A stretch of 8,240 bases of DNA, from NCBI GenBank assembly GCA_947591565.1, contig CANQDH010000040.1:1-8240 (forward strand). The letters run 5' to 3'. A program made the translations under genes and the position numbers. Position 1 is the stretch's first letter, and each line of letters opens with the position of its first letter. Origin of the DNA: an uncultured Bacilli bacterium. Lineage in GTDB: Bacteria; Bacillota_I; Bacilli_A; RF39; UBA660. Positions 5,145 to 8,240 of this stretch are shown in pieces. Below the pieces are notes generated by a model that saw only the letters and a list, made by a program, of their open reading frames with translations, was not told the DNA's origin and made no database searches.

Positions 5145-5841
5145 ATAGCGCATTAAGAGCAATTTCCATCATTTGGTGAAAAGATTTTTCCCTTTCTTCA
5201 CTAGTTGTTTGCTCATTAGTAATGATACTATCAGATATAGTTAATAAACATGCTGCTTTTTTATGTAAAACATTTGCATTATGAAAAAGAGCAAATGATT
5301 CCATTTCAACGCCAAGGCAATGATATTCATCATGAAGAATTTGATAATTGTCCTGTTCTTTATAAAAAACATCACTTGAATAAATAGTTCCTTGATGTAA
5401 TTTAATATTTAGTTTACTAGCAGCATCCTTTAATTTTTGATTTAATTCATCATTTGATTTAATAATATGACCGTCAAATCCGTTTTGAGTTTTTGCAAAA
5501 TGGGAATCGGAATAACTTTCTGTAACAAGAACAACATCATATATATTAATATCTTTATCGTATGATCCGGCGCTTCCTATACGAATGATATTATCAACAT
5601 CATAAAATTTAAATAATTCATATGAATAGATACCAATACTAGGCATACCCATACCTGATGCCATAACTGTTACCCTTTTATCATTAAAATAACCCGTAAA
5701 GCCTAACATACCTCTTACGGTATTAATACATTCATAGTTTTTTAAATATGTTTTAGCGATATATTCTGCTCGTTTAGGATCGCCTGGCATAATAACGGTT
5801 TTAGCGATTTGTTCCTTAGTAGCCTCAATATGTGCTGTCAT
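5143..5841 (-). CDS. deoD: Purine nucleoside phosphorylase, DeoD type
   Basis: A 232-residue hexameric-type phosphorylase that splits purine (deoxy)nucleosides with phosphate into base and (deoxy)ribose-1-phosphate, a purine salvage step in the cytoplasm. With the start at 5839-5841 the residue numbering matches E. coli DeoD exactly: H4, G20, R24, R43, R87 and S90 around the phosphate, E179-M-E181 at the ribose, and catalytic D204 with R217. The PNP/UDP family motif GMGMPSIGIYSYEL and IIRIGSAGS are intact. A longer frame upstream of this ATG is rejected: an AGGAGG at 5848-5853 sits six bases before it, and the extra residues look like leader. It is convergent with the kinase gene and divergent from def. 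No other deoxynucleoside gene is adjacent, so it appears to stand alone. Confidence 0.96.
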   Translation of the reverse strand: MTAHIEATKEQIAKTVIMPGDPKRAEYIAKTYLKNYECINTVRGMLGFTGYFNDKRVTVMASGMGMPSIGIYSYELFKFYDVDNIIRIGSAGSYDKDINIYDVVLVTESYSDSHFAKTQNGFDGHIIKSNDELNQKLKDAASKLNIKLHQGTIYSSDVFYKEQDNYQILHDEYHCLGVEMESFALFHNANVLHKKAACLLTISDSIITNEQTTSEEREKSFHQMMEIALNAL

Positions 5842-5892
5842 TTTATACCTCCTATCAAGAAAAAAATCATAAATTCTATTCTCTCTATTCTT

Positions 5893-5921
5893 ATTATACA
5901 ACACTTTTGATAATTCTAATT
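5893..5921 (-). promoter_or_regulatory. Probable promoter of deoD
   Basis: On the minus strand a perfect -10 box TATAAT (5893-5898) preceded directly by TTG lies about 40 bases upstream of the deoD ribosome binding site. The -35 position (AATTAG, 5916-5921 at 17-base spacing) is poor. The region 5842-6008 also holds the def promoter and no further gene. Confidence 0.55.
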
Positions 5922-5947
5922 AAAAAGATGCTAATTTGTTTAAAATT

Positions 5948-5988
5948 TTGTAAAATATTTGATATTTCAAGATAAAATGTGTTAAAAT
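5948..5988 (+). promoter_or_regulatory. Promoter region of def
   Basis: Two overlapping options exist: TTGTAA (5948-5953) with GATAAA (5971-5976) at 17 bases, and TTGATA (5959-5964) with an extended -10 TGTTAAAAT ending at 5988 (18-base spacer). The second would start transcription almost on the ribosome binding site (5993-5999), so the first may be the working one. Confidence 0.45.
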
Positions 5989-6008
5989 ACATAAAGGAGT
6001 TGATTTGT

Positions 6009-6557
6009 ATGTTTAAAAAGGTAAATATTTTAGATGAAAAAGACAAACATTTAAGAATGAAAAGTAAAGAAGTTATTTTTCCTCTAAGTGATGAAGAAAA
6101 AGAACTAATTAAACGTTCTATCGACCATTTAAGATATAGTCAAATCGAATCATACTCTAAAAAATATAATTTAAGACCCGGTATGGGACTTGCCTTCCCG
6201 CAACTTGGTATTAATAAAAGAGTTATCATTATTGTCCATGAATTTGAAGAAGGTAAATTTCATAATTATGTTTTTGTTAATCCTAAAATTGTTAGTTATT
6301 CAAGTGAAATGATTGCAGCTGAAGCGGGTGAAGGTTGTTTAAGTGTTAACCGCGATGTCGAAGGACATGTTCCAAGATATGCAAGGGTTACTGTTTCAGG
6401 CTTTGATGAGAATGGTAATCCAATTAAAGTAAGGGCCCGTGAAGATTTATCTATCGCCTTTCAGCATGAAATCGATCATTTAGAAGGAATCCTTTTTTAT
6501 GATAGAATTAATAAAAATCATCGTTTTTTTACGGAAAATGAAATTAGATTAATATAA
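6009..6557 (+). CDS. def: Peptide deformylase, type 2
   Basis: A 182-residue metalloenzyme that removes the N-formyl group from new proteins in the cytoplasm. All three catalytic motifs are present: GMGLAFPQ (58-65, with Q65), EGCLS (108-112, with metal ligand C110), and HEIDH (153-157, with metal ligands H153 and H157 and catalytic E154), followed by LEGILFYDRI. The long N-terminal region (about 20-56) and length match the type 2 enzymes of Bacillus and Staphylococcus. The ATG at 6009 is chosen because AAAGGAG (5993-5999) lies nine bases before it; an in-frame ATG ten codons earlier has no ribosome binding site and would fall in the promoter. It is transcribed alone, divergent from deoD and convergent with murC, and ends in a shared terminator. 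No methionyl-tRNA formyltransferase gene (fmt) is next to it, unlike in many genomes. Confidence 0.96.
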   Translation: MFKKVNILDEKDKHLRMKSKEVIFPLSDEEKELIKRSIDHLRYSQIESYSKKYNLRPGMGLAFPQLGINKRVIIIVHEFEEGKFHNYVFVNPKIVSYSSEMIAAEAGEGCLSVNRDVEGHVPRYARVTVSGFDENGNPIKVRAREDLSIAFQHEIDHLEGILFYDRINKNHRFFTENEIRLI

Positions 6558-6580
6558 AAAAGCACATTGTGCTTTTTTTA
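6556..6580. terminator. Bidirectional terminator between def and murC
   Basis: AAAAAAGCAC (6556-6565), loop ATT, GTGCTTTTTT (6569-6578): a perfect 10-bp stem with a T-run on both strands. It overlaps the stop codons of both convergent genes, so 20 bases separate the two coding regions and serve both. Confidence 0.9.
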
Positions 6581-7888
6581 ATTTTGTTGTAAGGCTTCAC
6601 GTTTGGTTTCGTAAACCTCTTCTAAAACATAAATTTCTTTACTACTCATAAAAATCAAGACCGCGTTCTTATATTCAAGTAATTTATCAATTTCATCTAA
6701 AGACATATGCTCACCATTATTTAATTTGGCAATTAAATTTTTAACATCGTATGGCTCGCAGTCTTCTTTTCGGTCCATATAGACATCGGTTACATAAGCT
6801 TTATCAGCTAAATTAAGGGCATCGGCAAATTCTTGTTCAAATTGATGAGCCCTTGAATACGTATGAATCATCAAAATCGCAATAATTTGTTTATCAGGAT
6901 ATTTTTGTCTTGCTCCTTTAATAGTAACAGCAACCTCAGTTGGATGATGGGCATAATCATCAATTAAAACAATATCATCTAAGACTGTTTCTTTAAATCT
7001 TCTTTTAGCACCTTCAAAGGTACGTAAATATTTATCGATGTCTTTTCTATCAAGACCTTCATAATAACAAACCGTTATAACCGCTAAACTATTAAGAAGC
7101 ATATGTTCACCATATAAAGGTAACTTAAAGGAACCAAAAAATTTTTCTTTTATATAAACATCAAAATCGGTTCCATCATTATGATACTTGATGTTCTTAG
7201 CAACCACATCATTTTTGGGATTAAGACCATAAAAAACAACTGGTTTTTCATAATTAATTTTATCGGTATATGGATCATCACCACAGGCAATAACCATTTT
7301 TAAAGCGTTATTAGCGTACTGTTCATAAGCTGCTACCATATCCGTTATATCTTTATAATAGTCCATATGATCTAATTCAATATTCGTTATAATCGCATAT
7401 GTTGGTGTATAAGCTAAAAAGTGTCTTCGCCATTCACACGCTTCAACAACAAAATACTTACTATCCTTATCACCATGACCCGTTCCATCACCAATTAAAT
7501 AATTAGAACCAACCGTATGATCTAACACATGTGATAACATAGCTGACGTCGTTGTTTTACCATGACAACCAGCAACCGTAATAGTGTGAAATTGTTTTGT
7601 AAAGAAACCAAGCATTTCTTGATATGAATATATTTCAAGGCCTAATTCTTTAGCCTTTTGTACTTCAACATTATCATCACCAAAAGCATTACCTTGGACG
7701 ATAATCATACCTTCTTGTATATTTTTCACATCAAAAGGAAGAATCGTAATACCTTTTTCAATTAAAATTTTTTCAGTAAAAAAGTGGTCGACTTTATCAC
7801 TACCTTGTACATGATAACCTAAATCATGCATAACTAGAGCAAGTGCTCCCATTCCTGTCCCTTTTATTCCTATAAAATGATATATCAT
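6578..7888 (-). CDS. murC: UDP-N-acetylmuramate--L-alanine ligase
   Basis: A 436-residue cytoplasmic Mur ligase that uses ATP to join L-Ala to UDP-MurNAc, the first peptide-stem step of peptidoglycan synthesis. Domain 1 starts with GIKGTGMGALA (7-17) and GSDK (29-32). Domain 2 has the ATP loop GCHGKTTT (107-114), EACEWRRHFL (149-158), TNIELDHMDYY (168-178) and ACGDD (201-205). Domain 3 begins near TFEGAKRRFKE (290-300) and has DDYAHHPTE (310-318). Length and order match the Bacillus enzyme. Two family motifs are altered: the usual FQPHTYSR reads LMIHTYSR (339-346), and the usual FMGAGDI reads FMSSKEI (413-419). The ATG is preceded by AGGAG (7899-7903) at ten bases. It follows the TadC-like gene with a 31-base gap holding a TATAAT but no -35 box, so joint transcription is possible. 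Its presence implies a peptidoglycan wall. Confidence 0.95.
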   Translation of the reverse strand: MIYHFIGIKGTGMGALALVMHDLGYHVQGSDKVDHFFTEKILIEKGITILPFDVKNIQEGMIIVQGNAFGDDNVEVQKAKELGLEIYSYQEMLGFFTKQFHTITVAGCHGKTTTSAMLSHVLDHTVGSNYLIGDGTGHGDKDSKYFVVEACEWRRHFLAYTPTYAIITNIELDHMDYYKDITDMVAAYEQYANNALKMVIACGDDPYTDKINYEKPVVFYGLNPKNDVVAKNIKYHNDGTDFDVYIKEKFFGSFKLPLYGEHMLLNSLAVITVCYYEGLDRKDIDKYLRTFEGAKRRFKETVLDDIVLIDDYAHHPTEVAVTIKGARQKYPDKQIIAILMIHTYSRAHQFEQEFADALNLADKAYVTDVYMDRKEDCEPYDVKNLIAKLNNGEHMSLDEIDKLLEYKNAVLIFMSSKEIYVLEEVYETKREALQQN

Positions 7889-7919
7889 CTAAAATCATCT
7901 CCTACTATATTATAAAACA

Positions 7920-8240
7920 TTAGCCCAAAAAGTTGATAATAATTGGACCTAAAATTAAAAGCAAAATAATTGGTAAAATAAACAAAACAGAAACAATACT
8001 AATTTTATTTGGTATTTTATTTATCTGACCTTTTATTTCAAGTAACCTTTTATCACGTAAAAACTCAATTTGATTATACATAGTATCAATAATCCTACTT
8101 CCAAAAATATCTGTCTGCGTAATATTTAAAATAATATTATTAATACTTTCCGATGGAATTCTTTTTTTCATACTTTCTAACGCTTCAACTAGTGATTTAC
8201 CAAACTTTATTTCAAAAAGCGTTTTTTTAAATTCCTCAGA
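7920..8240 (-). CDS. tadC: TadC/GspF-type pilus or secretion platform protein, 5' end outside window
   Basis: The frame is open from the right edge for 106 residues before a TAA; the true start is outside, and a methionine inside the frame (8169-8171) is not the start because homologous sequence continues before it. The visible piece fits the C-terminal type II secretion F domain: a helical part with FGKSLVEALESMKKR and a later stretch FGSRIIDTMYNQIEFLRDKR, then a basic linker (QINKIPNK) and a final transmembrane helix (VSVLFILPIILLLILGPIIINFL). TadB/TadC or GspF proteins sit in the inner membrane and work with an assembly ATPase to build tight-adherence or type IV-like filaments. The ATPase and partner genes should lie just to the right. 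TadC is favoured over GspF by the single visible C-terminal helix and the RDKR motif, but this is not certain. Confidence 0.75.
   Translation of the reverse strand, partial: SEEFKKTLFEIKFGKSLVEALESMKKRIPSESINNIILNITQTDIFGSRIIDTMYNQIEFLRDKRLLEIKGQINKIPNKISIVSVLFILPIILLLILGPIIINFLG

Noticed and set aside
5842..5904. Longer N-terminus for deoD
   Set aside because: The extra 21 residues precede an AGGAGG and would break the exact residue match with E. coli DeoD numbering; the region also overlaps the promoter.

Overview
The window is strongly AT-rich DNA with compact, housekeeping-type genes. Close resemblance of MurC, type 2 peptide deformylase, DUF421 and TIGR04086 proteins to Bacillus/Firmicutes families points to a low-GC Bacilli or Clostridia relative. 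An uncultured gut or rumen lineage is possible, but that is inference. TGA acts as a stop (two genes end in TGA, each inside a strong promoter box) and Trp is TGG, so the code is the ordinary bacterial one. No CRISPR array, insertion sequence, rRNA or tRNA was seen.

Left part, all on the minus strand and listed in transcription order: a DUF421/YetF-like membrane protein (3904-3275), a type IV prepilin-like protein (3226-2828), a large structured non-coding RNA (about 2755-2166), a four-helix membrane protein of the OapA type (2146-1556), a 69-residue two-helix protein (1416-1207), the HU DNA-binding protein (1059-787), and a tRNA CCA-adding enzyme that runs off the left edge. Intrinsic terminators or promoters separate most of these, so they look like single-gene units rather than one operon.

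The main discovery candidate is the gene-free stretch 2166-2755. It has its own near-consensus promoter, many perfect or near-perfect helices including two GNRA-capped hairpins, and an intrinsic terminator. An OapA-like gene lies 20 bases downstream. Size, structure and neighbour together suggest an OLE RNA (Ornate Large Extremophilic RNA) with its membrane partner. Its -10 box lies in one arm of a perfect 10-bp inverted repeat whose other arm lies upstream of the -35 box.

Middle and right: a divergent region (3905-3983) starts a TIGR04086 membrane protein and a small kinase-like protein on the plus strand. The kinase converges on deoD (purine nucleoside phosphorylase, minus). A second divergent region (5842-6008) serves deoD and def (peptide deformylase, plus). 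def converges on murC (UDP-MurNAc:L-Ala ligase, minus) across a shared bidirectional terminator. Upstream of murC is the end of a TadC/GspF-type pilus or secretion platform protein that runs off the right edge.
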